DNA of 48,484 bases, taken from positions 1 to 48,484 of IMG/VR virus record IMGVR_UViG_3300005753_000001, one strand, 5' to 3'. The notes beneath the pieces are model-generated. The model did no database searches, was not told where the DNA came from, and was given only the letters and a program-made list of their open reading frames with translations. The translations under genes were made by a program, and so were the position numbers. Below, in pieces: positions 48,427 through 48,484 of the stretch (the first letter of the stretch is position 1; each line of letters starts with the position of its first letter). The DNA is from a virus.

Positions 48427-48443
48427 ATTTACTAGATTATACT
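48415..48443 (+). promoter_or_regulatory. Sigma70-type promoter P6 with extended -35
   Basis: TTGACA (48415-48420), 17-nt spacer, TATACT (48438-48443), extension ACCTGAAT. It overlaps the end of the primase gene and reads out of the window. Confidence 0.85.
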
Positions 48444-48474
48444 AATCATTCATTTTAGAATCAAATAGGAGCAC

Positions 48475-48484
48475 ATGTTTATGG
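48475..48484 (+). CDS. 5' end of a gene (partial)
   Basis: AATAGGAGCAC precedes ATG 48475; ATG 48481 is a second candidate with better spacing. Only three codons are visible before the window ends. It is the first gene behind P6. Confidence 0.5.

Overview
The window is a contiguous stretch of a tailed double-stranded DNA phage or prophage, most likely a siphovirus. Evidence: an ordered head module (portal, Mu gpF-like minor head protein, XkdF-like protease, scaffold-like protein, major capsid), neck and connector proteins, one tail-tube protein without a recognisable sheath, tail assembly chaperones with a frameshift site, a tape measure of about 680 residues, and a long tip/fibre region. A T7-lysozyme-type amidase, a 3TM-type holin, a spanin-like protein, a lipobox lipoprotein, sigma70-type promoters and a CsrA-like gene point to a Gram-negative, probably gammaproteobacterial host; the exact host cannot be read from the sequence. 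Every gene I accept is on the + strand. I see no terminase, integrase or tRNA gene, and genes are cut at both ends, so this is not a complete genome.

Layout. 1-1.7 kb: small unknown genes and a pentapeptide-repeat protein. 1.8-4.4 kb: nucleotide and DNA metabolism (thymidylate synthase interrupted in frame by an HNH-like insertion, a 3'-5' exonuclease, a dATP/dGTP diphosphohydrolase-like protein). 4.4-8.9 kb: two near-identical promoter/leader modules that drive a decayed PPDK-like gene, a zinc-ribbon/winged-helix regulator, an enlarged CsrA-like protein, small proteins and a family A DNA polymerase with a UDG-like N-terminus. 9-18 kb: head and neck, with a 338-residue LAGLIDADG intein in the minor head protein. 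18.5-23 kb: tail tube, chaperones, tape measure, distal tail. 23-37.8 kb: tip protein, fibres, lectin-like, collagen-like and beta-helix proteins. 37.8-39.7 kb: lysis cassette. 39.7-48.5 kb: early and replication region (AAA+ ATPase, envelope proteins, winged-helix replication protein, degenerate helicase-loader-like protein, DnaB helicase, primase), served by four promoters of one family.

The most unusual feature is a family of about sixteen 18-bp dyad repeats, consensus RTTGCAMTCARTTGCAAT, scattered through all modules. They sit mainly at gene or module boundaries, often supply an ATG at their right edge, and in four cases lie in frame inside genes. Separately, six sigma70-type promoters share an extension of the -35 box, TTGACAAMCTGAAY, which suggests common regulation of early genes. 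Two selfish-type insertions (ThyA and minor head protein) lie at conserved positions of essential phage genes.
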